A stretch of 38,890 nt of DNA, taken from contig JAZTWW010000057.1 of NCBI GenBank assembly GCA_045636065.1, positions 1 through 38,890 of the forward strand, given 5' to 3'. This DNA is from RGIG5050 sp045636065 (GTDB lineage: Bacteria; Verrucomicrobiota; Kiritimatiellia; RFP12; UBA1067). Of the stretch, positions 8,691 through 16,731 are shown piece after piece (position 1 is the first letter of the stretch; each line of letters opens with the position of its first letter). Below the pieces are notes generated by a model. The model searched no databases. It saw only the letters and a list, made by a program, of their open reading frames with translations, and was not told the origin of the DNA. The translations under genes and the position numbers were made by a program.

Positions 8691-10223
8691 CTACAGCGAG
8701 GCAAGGAACAGCCTGTACGCCGGGTTGCCGGAAACGTCCTTCCACGCATAGCCGATGTCGGCGAGGACCTTCTTGAGCTCCGTGCGCTCCTTCGGCGGCA
8801 CCTGAAGCCCGCAGAGGACCTTTCCGTGGTCGGCTCCGTGGTTGCGGTAGTGGAAAAGGGATATGTTCCAGTGGTTCGATATCGCCTCAAGGAACCCGAG
8901 AAGCGCCCCGGGCCTCTCCGGGAACTCGAACGAGAAGACGACCTCGTCCTTGAGCCCGGCGACGCGACCTCCGACCATGTGGCGGATATGCTCCTTTGCA
9001 AGCGCATCCTCGGAAAGGTCGATCGTCTCGATCTTCGCCTGGGCGAGGCTTCCTGCGAGCTTCTTCGCCTCGTTGCGGTCGCCCACGCTAAGGCCGATGA
9101 ACACCTGCGCCTCGCGCCCGCCAGTGGTGCGGTAGTTGAACTCGGTGACGCTGCGCTTGCCGATCCTCTTTATGAGCTCCTTGAAAGCGCCGCGCTCCTC
9201 GGGAAGGCGACAGACGAGTATCGCCTCGCGCTTCTCGCCGATCTCCGTCTGTTCGGAGACGAAACGGATGCGATCGAAGTTCATGTTGGCGCCGGAGACG
9301 ATGCAGGCGTACGTCTCGCCCTTCGCGCCCGTCTCCTCGGCGTACTTCTTGGCCGCTGCGAGGGCAAGCGCCCCTGCGGGCTCGCAGATGGCCCTCGTCG
9401 CCTCGAATATGTCCTTGATGGCGGCGCAGGTCTCGTCTGTCGTCACCTTGACGATGCCGTCCAGGAAGCGGCGGCAGAGGTCGAACGTGATCTTTCCCGC
9501 CTTCTTGACGGCGACACCGTCAGCAAAAAGGCCGACCTCGGCCATCTCGACGGGATGGCCCGCCTTTATGGCCCTGTCCATGCAGTCGGAATCAACCGGC
9601 TCTACGCCAAAGACCTTGATCTGCGGCCTCACGGCCTTGACGTACACGGCGACGCCTGCCGCGAAGCCGCCTCCGCCCACGGGGACGAATATGGCGTCTA
9701 GCCGCCCGGCGTGCTGCCTAAGGATCTCCATCGCGACAGTCCCCTGTCCGGCTATGACGTCAGGGTCGTCGTACGGCGGGATGAAGGTGTAGCCCTTCTC
9801 CTCAAGAAGCTTTGCGGCGGCCTCGGCCGCGTCGGAATAGCTGTCGCCCGCAAGGACGATGTTCGCCCCGAGGCTGCGGACGCTTGAAATCTTTATCTCG
9901 GGCGTCGTGACCGGCATCACGATCGTCGCCTTGCAGCCGAGCTTGCGGGCGGAAAGCGCGCACCCCTGCGCATGGTTGCCTGCGCTCGCCGCGAGGACGC
10001 CCTTTTCGAGAGCCTCCCTGGGAAGGCCGCTCATCTTGTTGTAGGCGCCCCTCAGCTTGAACGAATGCACGCTCTGGAGATCTTCCCGCTTGAGCAGAAA
10101 AGTGTTGCCGGCCTTCTTCGAAAGCGCCTGGGCCTCCTCAAGCGGAGACTCTATGGCCACATCGTAGACCTTTGAATTCAGGATCTTGCGCAGATACTCA
10201 TCTGCGAGTGTTTTGTTGTTCAT
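8691..10223 (-). CDS. ilvA: Threonine deaminase (biosynthetic, two ACT-like domains)
   Basis: Converts L-threonine to 2-oxobutanoate and ammonia, the first committed step of isoleucine synthesis. The PLP-binding lysine is Lys56 in SVHSFKLRGA. SAGNHAQG and the phosphate-cupping loop PVGGGGFAAG complete the fold-type II core (about 20-320). Residues about 325-510 form two consecutive ACT-like domains (EERGAFKELIKRIG and FPERPGALLGFLEAI). The long 510-aa form, close to E. coli IlvA (514), is typically inhibited by isoleucine, so feedback control is expected. Its ATG overlaps the recD2 stop as ATGA. A strong promoter lies in the last codons of recD2, but its predicted start is only about 5 nt before the ATG, and no Shine-Dalgarno sequence is evident. 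Confidence 0.96.
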   Translation of the reverse strand: MNNKTLADEYLRKILNSKVYDVAIESPLEEAQALSKKAGNTFLLKREDLQSVHSFKLRGAYNKMSGLPREALEKGVLAASAGNHAQGCALSARKLGCKATIVMPVTTPEIKISSVRSLGANIVLAGDSYSDAAEAAAKLLEEKGYTFIPPYDDPDVIAGQGTVAMEILRQHAGRLDAIFVPVGGGGFAAGVAVYVKAVRPQIKVFGVEPVDSDCMDRAIKAGHPVEMAEVGLFADGVAVKKAGKITFDLCRRFLDGIVKVTTDETCAAIKDIFEATRAICEPAGALALAAAKKYAEETGAKGETYACIVSGANMNFDRIRFVSEQTEIGEKREAILVCRLPEERGAFKELIKRIGKRSVTEFNYRTTGGREAQVFIGLSVGDRNEAKKLAGSLAQAKIETIDLSEDALAKEHIRHMVGGRVAGLKDEVVFSFEFPERPGALLGFLEAISNHWNISLFHYRNHGADHGKVLCGLQVPPKERTELKKVLADIGYAWKDVSGNPAYRLFLASL

Positions 10224-12427
10224 AGCAAAGGAGTATTATACCACGCGGCAAGGCGCGCGTCAAGGCGCGTGCGGCGCATGAGAACGGTATTCGTCTCTAT
10301 CGCCTTCTGGACGGCCCAATGGCTGCCGATGACGAGCACGAGCCTGCGGCCGCGCGTTATGGCCGTATAGAGGAGATTGCGCTGGAGCATCATGTAGTGC
10401 TGGTTGTGGAGCAGCAGCACCACAGCGGGGTATTCGCTCCCCTGGCTCTTGTGGATGGTCGTCGCGTAGGCGAGCGTCAGCTCGTCAAGATCGCCGCTCA
10501 TGTACTGTACGGGGCGCCCGTCGAAGAGCGCGACGAGCGAGCGGGACGCCGGATCGACGCTTTGGACGAATCCCACATCGCCGTTGAAGACGTCCTTGTC
10601 GTAGTTGTTCCTCAGCTGCATCACCCTGTCGCCGGCCTTGAAGACGGTGCTGCCCCTTCTTATGCCTGCCCCGCCTGGATTGAGCCGCGCCTGGATCGCC
10701 TCGTTCAAGTACTCGCTCCCGAGAATGTTCTTGCGCATCGGCGTAAGGACCTGGACGTCCTGAAGAGGCTCCATCTTGAAGTGGCGGGGGATGCGCTCTG
10801 TCATGAAATCGAGCGCGAGCTTGAGGACGTCCTCCGGGCCGTTCTTCGCGATGTAGTAGAAGTCGCTCTCCCCTTCGCGCGTCTCGAACATCTCGCCCGC
10901 GTTGACGTGGTGGGCGTTTCTGACGATAAGGCCGCTCGAATCCTGCCTGAATATCTCCGTGAGGTGCGCGACTGGTATGACGCCGCTTTTTATGCAGTCC
11001 CCGAGAACGCTCCCCGGACCGACGCTCGGGAGCTGGTCCGTGTCGCCGACGAGGATGAGCGTAGCCGTGTCCGGGAGGGCCGCGAGAAGCCTTTCCATGA
11101 GACGGATGTCGATCATGCTCGTCTCGTCGAAGATGAAGACGTCGCCCTTGATGGGGTTCGTCTCGCAGTATGTGAACTTCCCTGTCTGCGGGTTGTACTT
11201 GAGAAGCCGGTGCATCGTCTGGGCGGGGGCGCCCGTGGACTCTGTCATGCGCTTGGCGGCCCTTCCCGTAGGGGCGGCGAGCAGCGTCTCGATTGCATTA
11301 GCGCCCTTTCTCGCCCCATATATCTCCACAAGGGCGCGGATTATCGTCGTCTTGCCGACGCCGGGGCCGCCCGTTATAACGAAGACCTTGCTTGCGAGCC
11401 CGTCCAGGACGGCCTTCGTCTGCGCGGGCGCAAGGGTGAAGCCGGTCTTGCGCTCCCACCAGTCGAGGGCCTTTTCAGGATCGATCTTCGGGAAACTCCT
11501 CGGGTGTGAGAGAAGGTCGCAGAGCTTCTTCGCAACGGCGCACTCCGAAAAGTAGAGATCGCGCATGTAGACGCGATCCTCCTCCCTTATAACCCTTCCT
11601 TCGTCGACCTCGGCCTTGAGGGCCTCCGCGAGCTTTTCTACGCCTATTCCGACCCTCTCCTCGGCGAGCAGAAGAAGCTCCGTCGCGCCGGTCCAGCAGT
11701 GGCCGCCCTCGTCGGCCTCCGACTGGAGCGTATGGAGGATCGCCGCGCGCGCCCTCAAGGGGCTGTCCTTCGGCATCCCGACAGACATCGCTATCGCATC
11801 GGCCGTCTGGAAGCCTATGCCCCAGATGTCGCGGCAGAGGCGGTATGGGTCGCTTTTTATGACGGCGACGCTGTCCGGCCCGTACTGTCTGTATATCTTC
11901 GCCGTCTTGGAGACGCTTATCCCGTAGCTCTGCGTGAATATCATGAGCTCGCGCGTGGCGCGCTGCTCCTTCCACGCCCTGCGGATACCCTCTATCTTCT
12001 TGGGGCCGACCTTGTCGATCTCCCTTAGGCGTTCGCTCTGGCGGTCGAGGATATTGAGAGTCTCGCTTCCGAATTTGTCGACGATGCGGTTTGCGAGGAC
12101 GGGGCCTATCCCCTTTATGAGACCGCTCGCGAGATACCGCCTTATGCCCTCGACGCTCGTCGGGGTGATGCAAGTTATCGCCTTCGCCTTGAACCTGCGC
12201 CCGCGCGCGGGATCGTCCACCCACTGGCCTATCGCGTGAAGCTCCTCGCCGACCCACACCGCCGCGCAGTTGCCGACGACGACCGTCTCGCCCCCGCCGG
12301 GGCCGAAGGCGCCGCGGGAGCTCGTTGCAATGGCTACATTGAGGATCGAATACCCCGTATCCTCGTTGCGGAAGAGTATGCCCGTTACGGTTCCGTCGAG
12401 GATGTCGCCGATGTCCGGCCCATTCAT
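10220..12427 (-). CDS. recD2: RecD2-family SF1B 5'-3' DNA helicase
   Basis: 735 aa, the usual RecD2 length. The N-terminal OB-like region (GILFRNEDTGYSILNV, about 15-90) and helix-hairpin-helix segments (LIKGIGPVLANRIVDKFG, about 103-120; a second at about 135-150) are the extensions that separate RecD2 from RecD. The motor starts at Walker A GGPGVGKTT (353-361), followed by FDETSMID (motif II), LVGDTDQLPSVGPGSVL (III), TTIHKSQGSEY (V) and LLYTAITRGRRLVLVIG (VI). RecD2 acts in replication-fork and recombination repair without RecBC. Its start overlaps the cyclophilin stop (ATGA) and its stop overlaps the ilvA start (ATGA). A complete recCBD operon lies about 11 kb away, so two RecD-type helicases coexist here. 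Confidence 0.95.
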   Translation of the reverse strand: MNGPDIGDILDGTVTGILFRNEDTGYSILNVAIATSSRGAFGPGGGETVVVGNCAAVWVGEELHAIGQWVDDPARGRRFKAKAITCITPTSVEGIRRYLASGLIKGIGPVLANRIVDKFGSETLNILDRQSERLREIDKVGPKKIEGIRRAWKEQRATRELMIFTQSYGISVSKTAKIYRQYGPDSVAVIKSDPYRLCRDIWGIGFQTADAIAMSVGMPKDSPLRARAAILHTLQSEADEGGHCWTGATELLLLAEERVGIGVEKLAEALKAEVDEGRVIREEDRVYMRDLYFSECAVAKKLCDLLSHPRSFPKIDPEKALDWWERKTGFTLAPAQTKAVLDGLASKVFVITGGPGVGKTTIIRALVEIYGARKGANAIETLLAAPTGRAAKRMTESTGAPAQTMHRLLKYNPQTGKFTYCETNPIKGDVFIFDETSMIDIRLMERLLAALPDTATLILVGDTDQLPSVGPGSVLGDCIKSGVIPVAHLTEIFRQDSSGLIVRNAHHVNAGEMFETREGESDFYYIAKNGPEDVLKLALDFMTERIPRHFKMEPLQDVQVLTPMRKNILGSEYLNEAIQARLNPGGAGIRRGSTVFKAGDRVMQLRNNYDKDVFNGDVGFVQSVDPASRSLVALFDGRPVQYMSGDLDELTLAYATTIHKSQGSEYPAVVLLLHNQHYMMLQRNLLYTAITRGRRLVLVIGSHWAVQKAIETNTVLMRRTRLDARLAAWYNTPLL
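10235..10263 (-). promoter_or_regulatory. Promoter inside the recD2 3' end, for ilvA
   Basis: TTGACG (10263-10258), 17 bp, TATAAT (10240-10235), with TGG before the -10. It is embedded in the last codons of recD2. The expected start is near 10228, only about 5 nt before the ilvA ATG, which would make a near-leaderless mRNA. Coding constraint could mimic it, but the fit to the other promoters in the window is exact. Confidence 0.6.
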
Positions 12428-12918
12428 CCCACGTGGACCGTCTTGATGACGATCGGCTCCTCGGGCACGTTCTGGTGCGGGCCGGCGTTGCCGGTCTTCA
12501 CCTTGGCGATCCTGTCGACCACATCCATCCCGTCAGTCACCGTGCCGAACACCGCATATCCGAACATTGACGGATGCGGGGCGCGGTAGTCGAGGAAGTC
12601 GTTGTCGACGAGGTTGATGAAGAACTGGCTCGTGGCCGAGTCGACGACCATCGTGCGCGCCATGGCAATCGTCCCGCGCTTGTTCTTGAGGCCGTTCGCC
12701 GCCTCGTTGACGATCGGCGGCCTCGTGGGCTTCTGGTTCATCGCCTTGGTGAAGCCGCCGCCCTGGATCATGAAACCGTCTATCACGCGATGGAATATCG
12801 TACCGTCGTAGTGGCCGCTTCTTGCGTATTCGATGAAGTTCGCCACGGTAACCGGCGCCTTCACCTCGTCGAGTTCGAGACTTATCGTCCCAAGGTTCGT
12901 TTCAATGGCTGCTTTCAT
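12424..12918 (-). CDS. Cyclophilin-type peptidyl-prolyl cis-trans isomerase
   Basis: Catalyses proline isomerisation during protein folding. This 164-aa single cyclophilin domain has the core motif GTIFHRVIDGFMIQGGGF (about 37-54, including the catalytic Arg), then SQFFINLVDND and FGYAVFGTVTDGMDVVDRI. No signal peptide is present, so it is cytosolic. ATG 12918 is chosen because AGGAGG ends 6 nt upstream; the longer GTG reading at 12933 would place that site inside the gene. It is the first gene of a unit with recD2, ilvA and the LRR lipoprotein, with ATGA overlap into recD2 and its own promoter at 12983-12955. Confidence 0.95.
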   Translation of the reverse strand: MKAAIETNLGTISLELDEVKAPVTVANFIEYARSGHYDGTIFHRVIDGFMIQGGGFTKAMNQKPTRPPIVNEAANGLKNKRGTIAMARTMVVDSATSQFFINLVDNDFLDYRAPHPSMFGYAVFGTVTDGMDVVDRIAKVKTGNAGPHQNVPEEPIVIKTVHVG

Positions 12919-12954
12919 CGCAATCCTCCTCACGCGTCTAAAGAGATTTTACGT

Positions 12955-12983
12955 ATTTTACCAAATCCCTACGCCATATGCAA
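12955..12983 (-). promoter_or_regulatory. Sigma70-type promoter for the cyclophilin-recD2 operon
   Basis: TTGCAT (12983-12978), 17 bp, TAAAAT (12960-12955), with TGG before the -10. The start near 12948 gives a leader of about 30 nt containing AGGAGG before the ATG at 12918. Confidence 0.75.
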
Positions 12984-12991
12984 CCCGATTG

Positions 12992-13399
12992 TTACGGCGC
13001 GGCGAGCTTGAAGCCCGTACCGATGAACTGCGCGACGTCGCGGCCGGTATCGTCGGAGACATCGACGTTGACGACACACGAGCTGCGGCCGTTGCGCCTG
13101 TAGCGGGCCGTCGCGAAAAGCCTCCCGCCCTTCGGGGCCGAAAGGTAGTTGACCGTCACGCTCTGAGCGACCGTAATCCTTTCGCGGTCGTTCGTGAGCG
13201 CCGCGAACGCGAAATCCGCGAGTGTGAATATCGCTCCGCCCATGACCCCGCCGTATGCGTTCCTGTGACATTCGGCGACGACCATGCTCGCCGTGGCGTG
13301 GACTTCGTCGCGCTCGTCGAGGACGATGCCGTTGCCGGTGGCGAACCCGTCGCGCGAAAAGTACTCCCTCGCCTCTTCGATGCTGCTGAAACCTGACAT
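12992..13399 (-). CDS. PaaI-like hotdog-fold acyl-CoA thioesterase
   Basis: A 135-aa single hotdog domain of the PaaI/4HBT group. The central-helix motif NAYGGVMGGAIFTLADFAFAAL (about 47-68) matches the HGG-type signature around the active-site helix, and the strand AQSVTVNYLSAPKGGRLFATA is typical. Family members hydrolyse acyl-CoA thioesters in the cytosol; the substrate cannot be read from sequence. The start is firm: AGGAGG lies 7 nt before ATG 13399. It trails the sirtuin by 24 nt and is the last gene of the unit that begins with the acidic-tailed lipoprotein. A cyclophilin promoter follows at once. Confidence 0.88.
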   Translation of the reverse strand: MSGFSSIEEAREYFSRDGFATGNGIVLDERDEVHATASMVVAECHRNAYGGVMGGAIFTLADFAFAALTNDRERITVAQSVTVNYLSAPKGGRLFATARYRRNGRSSCVVNVDVSDDTGRDVAQFIGTGFKLAAP

Positions 13400-13423
13400 G
13401 TGGAAACCTCCTTCCGGGCCGAT

Positions 13424-14161
13424 TCACTCATCCATGGAGAGAACCGCATCCGCAAACGTCTTGAGATCGCCGTACCTCGCTACGGCATACGGATCGAGCG
13501 ATGTGGACTGGCCGTTGACGATGAACACCTTGCCGCCGCGCTGGAGCGTGAGCCTTGGAAGCCCCGCCGCAGGATAGACGGTCAGCGAAGTGCCGAGGAC
13601 TATCATCACGTCCGCCGACATGGCAAGCTCCTGGGCCTTGACGAACGCCACCTCCGGAAGCTGCTCGCCGAAGAACGTTATGTCCGGCTTGTACGGCCCC
13701 TTGCAGTCGGGGCACCTCGGAACGAACCCCGCCTCGTGCCCCTCCAGCATCGCGCATATCTCCTCGAAGCCGGCGGGCCTCCCGCACCATCTGCAATGGT
13801 GCACCATCGGCGAGCCGTGCACCTCCCACACGTTCGACGAGCCCGCCTTCTGGTGGAGCATGTCGATGTTCTGCGTGGCGATCCCCGAGAGCCTGCCCAT
13901 GTCCTCAAGGCGCTTTAGCGCGAGATGGACGGGCCCCGGCTTGAAGTCCTTAAGCCCGTATACGAGACGCGCGGCGCCACGGTAGTATATCGAAGGATCG
14001 CGGTCGAACCAGTCGATGTCGAAGATCCTCTCCGCGTCAGGCTCCTTGTAAAGCCCCTGCGGCCCGCGGAAATCGGGGATGCCGCACAAGGTCGATATTC
14101 CTGCCCCCGTTAGCGCCGCAACCTTGCGGCTTCCCTTCAACGCCTCCAGAAGTCTTTCCAT
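13424..14161 (-). CDS. cobB: Sir2-family NAD-dependent protein deacylase (sirtuin)
   Basis: Removes acyl groups from protein lysines, consuming NAD and giving nicotinamide and O-acyl-ADP-ribose. The protein has 245 aa. Signatures are GAGIS (19-23) with GIPDFRG, TQNID (96-100), the catalytic His115 in EVHG, and a Zn-binding quartet formed by Cys123, Cys126, Cys150 and Cys153. GTSLTVYPAAGLPR and FIVNGQSTSLD are the C-terminal NAD-site motifs. It has the compact bacterial layout with no extensions, so it is cytosolic. AGGAGG precedes ATG 14161. It sits 23 nt behind dprA and 24 nt ahead of the thioesterase. Acyl preference (acetyl or succinyl) is not clear from what can be seen. Confidence 0.95.
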   Translation of the reverse strand: MERLLEALKGSRKVAALTGAGISTLCGIPDFRGPQGLYKEPDAERIFDIDWFDRDPSIYYRGAARLVYGLKDFKPGPVHLALKRLEDMGRLSGIATQNIDMLHQKAGSSNVWEVHGSPMVHHCRWCGRPAGFEEICAMLEGHEAGFVPRCPDCKGPYKPDITFFGEQLPEVAFVKAQELAMSADVMIVLGTSLTVYPAAGLPRLTLQRGGKVFIVNGQSTSLDPYAVARYGDLKTFADAVLSMDE

Positions 14162-14184
14162 TCAAACCTCCTTGATTCAGCGCC

Positions 14185-15348
14185 TCAGCGCACGACCCTT
14201 CCGATGCGCCCGCCCGGAAGGAACTTCACAAACCCCTTCATCCTCAGCGAAACGGCGATTCCGTCGAATGTCATGGGCGAGATCGAAAGCGCCTCGCACA
14301 CCCTGTCGATATGGGTGCCGCTTTCGGGAATCGCCTTGAGAACGGCCGCCTCCTCCAGCGAAAGCGGCGCCCCTTCCGGGGGCTTCGGTTCCGGCTTAAC
14401 GGGCTTGGGATCCATGGGCTTAGGCTCCACGGATCTTGGCCTTGATGCCGCCGCCATCCTGACCGGCCTGGGCGCGGGAGCCTTCGCCTGCTCCACGTCG
14501 AAGCCCTCCAAAAGCCCCATATCAACCATCGCCTCGTCCACGGAGACGACGAGTCTCGCCGCCCCGGACCTTACAAGCCCATGGCATCCTGCCGAAAACT
14601 TCGAGTTGAACTTCCCGGGTATGGCCATCACAGGCCTACCGAGCGATCTCGCGATCTGGCACGTGATGAGCGTTCCGCTCTTGACCGGCGACTCCACCGC
14701 GAGAACGCCCTTCGAGAGGGCAGCCACGATCCTGTTCCTGCGCGGGAACGTGCCTCTATCGGGACGCCTTCCAAACGGATACTCGCTTACGACGGCGCCG
14801 CCCTCAGCGACGATCCTACGCGCGAGGGGTCTGTTCTCCTCTGGATAGAAGGCGTCAAGCGCCCCGCCGAGGATGCCGACCGTAAGCCCGCCTCCCGCTT
14901 TAAGCGCGCCTTCATGCGACGCTCCGTCTATCCCCAGGGCAAGCCCCGAGATGACGTTCACCCCCCTTGCGGCGAACTCGTGCGCGAAGAGATCCGCCGC
15001 ATCGAGCCCGTAGGGACTCGCAGCCCTCGTCCCCACCATCGCAATTGAAACCCTCGAAAGGGCCTGCACATTCCCGGACACGTAAAGGCATACCGGAGGT
15101 TCGGGAAGGTCATTAAGCCTCGCGGGGTACGCCTGATCGAGCCTGGTGAGTACGGTTACGTGCATCTTCTCGGCACGCTCAAGCTCGGTCCTGGGATCGA
15201 TCGCCCCAAAGCGCCCGGCATCCCTCGCAGCGAAACGGGCCCAGGCCTTCGCATAGCTTCCGCCCGCCTCGTCTGCAAGCGACTTTATCCGCCCCCGGGG
15301 GACGCTTTCCACCATGTTGAAAGCGACAAGTGCCTCGCGTTCGGTCAC
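14185..15348 (-). CDS. dprA: DNA processing protein DprA (Smf)
   Basis: Binds incoming single-stranded DNA and loads RecA during natural transformation. The Rossmann-like core contains MVGTRAASPYG, SGLALGIDGASHEGAL, GGALDAFYPEEN, GGAVVSEYPFG and RNRIVAALSKGVLAVES. A Pro/Lys-rich linker (about 305-335) leads to a C-terminal winged-helix domain (EEAAVLKAIPESGTHIDRVCEAL), as in many DprA proteins. GTG 15348 is chosen because AAGGAGG lies 6 nt upstream, giving 387 aa; the ATG at 15399 would add 17 unlikely residues. The GTG begins two bases after the upstream FkbH-like gene's stop. DprA is widespread and alone does not prove competence. Confidence 0.94.
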   Translation of the reverse strand: MTEREALVAFNMVESVPRGRIKSLADEAGGSYAKAWARFAARDAGRFGAIDPRTELERAEKMHVTVLTRLDQAYPARLNDLPEPPVCLYVSGNVQALSRVSIAMVGTRAASPYGLDAADLFAHEFAARGVNVISGLALGIDGASHEGALKAGGGLTVGILGGALDAFYPEENRPLARRIVAEGGAVVSEYPFGRRPDRGTFPRRNRIVAALSKGVLAVESPVKSGTLITCQIARSLGRPVMAIPGKFNSKFSAGCHGLVRSGAARLVVSVDEAMVDMGLLEGFDVEQAKAPAPRPVRMAAASRPRSVEPKPMDPKPVKPEPKPPEGAPLSLEEAAVLKAIPESGTHIDRVCEALSISPMTFDGIAVSLRMKGFVKFLPGGRIGRVVR

Positions 15349-15349
15349 G

Positions 15350-16714
15350 TCAATCCTCCTTAAGGGAAACGTGGCTTGATACCCTCCCAGGGCGCGCAAG
15401 CCATGCGGCGAAAGGACCGTTCTTCTGTGTCGGAACGAAATCTATGCCTTCAAAGGGAAGCCCTTCCTTCTTAAGCTCCCCCTCGACGAATGAAATGGCG
15501 AAATCCTCGAGGGTCCTCCCCATCGCCCGGCAGCTCATCACGAAATCCGTTATGCGCCCCGTCTGCCATACGATATAGAGGACAAGCCCCATATCGCCGT
15601 AGCGGTCGCCGCTGCGGAACGTCCAGACCCTCGCGCCGCCATCGGCGAGGAGCCTTTCGAAAGCGGCCGCGCTGCGCCTTATGGTCGTAGAGTTGAACTG
15701 GTTTGTCTTCCCCGCCATCTGTTCAAGGCGCGGGACATCGTCAAGCGTGGCGCGAGAGGGTTTTGCCCATATGCCAAGCCCGTCGAGGAAGGATCCTATA
15801 TCAGGCGCGGATGCGGCATCGCCTCTCCTTTGACGGTCGGCCTTGTATCCAGCAACCCTTGCGGCATCCTCTTCGGTGATTCCGGCGCCGCCGAAGAAAT
15901 AAGTCTCAAGCCGCCTGCAGACCGATCTCCCCGTTCCCGCGCCAGCAAAAGGCGGCACCGCGACAGACGGGAGATGCTCCTTCATGAGCCGCCTTTCATG
16001 GGGATTGTCGTCAATGAAAACAACGCTCTCCGCGCCGAGATTGAGTTCTTTGAGAATCGCGGAGAGATTTGCCGCCTTGGGCCTCCAGTCTATTCCGGCG
16101 GCGACGAAATCGTCAAGCGACAACGTAAAATCCTTGCGCGCAAACGCCTTCTCAAGCGGCGAGGCTCCACCGGATGGCGGATCGTTCTTTGTGAGAAGGA
16201 CGGGCACCACACCTTTCGCGGAAAGTTGCCTTACGCACTCCATCATCTCAAGGTCGGGCTCAAGCGCATCGGCGCCGTCCTCGCTCACTATGCCGCGCCA
16301 GAGAGTGTTGTCGGCATCTACGGCGAGGACCTTCCAAGGCCCCCCGCCGAGCGAGGAGAGGAACCACCTGAATTCATCCTCGATGGCCTTGAGTCCCGCG
16401 AGGGAGAACGGGAAGGCAGCAATGCTCTCCATCCGCGCATCGCGGAAGCGCGGAGTCTCGGCCTCAATGGCCGCGATATCGGGAACGAGCAGAGGAATGC
16501 CGCCAAGAGCCTTGCGGGCCTCCTGGACGACATCGCCCCTTTCGGAAACTAGAAGAACGGCCTCCGGCGCAAAACGCCAGAGACCGCTCCTATCGTCGAA
16601 GCATTCCTGCGGCCACGCACCGAAGCCCGGTGCAAGATAGACCTCATGGTCTTCGCGTGCAAAGTCGCGCGCGAAGAAATCCATTGTCACATCGCCGAGG
16701 AATGCAAGACGCAT
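15350..16714 (-). CDS. HAD-IIIC/FkbH-like protein
   Basis: 454 aa. The central HAD phosphatase-like domain has VDADNTLW (about 132-139; the nucleophile Asp and its partner are present), LLTKNDP (motif II region) and VFIDDNPHER (232-241). The C-terminal part (about 300-440) carries KTNQFNSTT and a GNAT-like region ending DFVMSCRAMGRTLED. This arrangement matches FkbH-type proteins, which load glyceryl or related units onto carrier proteins in polyketide pathways; homologues outside such clusters often occur with surface-polysaccharide genes. The N-terminus (1-115) is SGNH-like at best. No carrier protein or synthase is nearby, so the biological role is open. It starts 17 nt after the acidic-tailed secreted protein. 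Confidence 0.82.
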   Translation of the reverse strand: MRLAFLGDVTMDFFARDFAREDHEVYLAPGFGAWPQECFDDRSGLWRFAPEAVLLVSERGDVVQEARKALGGIPLLVPDIAAIEAETPRFRDARMESIAAFPFSLAGLKAIEDEFRWFLSSLGGGPWKVLAVDADNTLWRGIVSEDGADALEPDLEMMECVRQLSAKGVVPVLLTKNDPPSGGASPLEKAFARKDFTLSLDDFVAAGIDWRPKAANLSAILKELNLGAESVVFIDDNPHERRLMKEHLPSVAVPPFAGAGTGRSVCRRLETYFFGGAGITEEDAARVAGYKADRQRRGDAASAPDIGSFLDGLGIWAKPSRATLDDVPRLEQMAGKTNQFNSTTIRRSAAAFERLLADGGARVWTFRSGDRYGDMGLVLYIVWQTGRITDFVMSCRAMGRTLEDFAISFVEGELKKEGLPFEGIDFVPTQKNGPFAAWLARPGRVSSHVSLKED

Positions 16715-16731
16715 CTCATCATACCGCCCGC

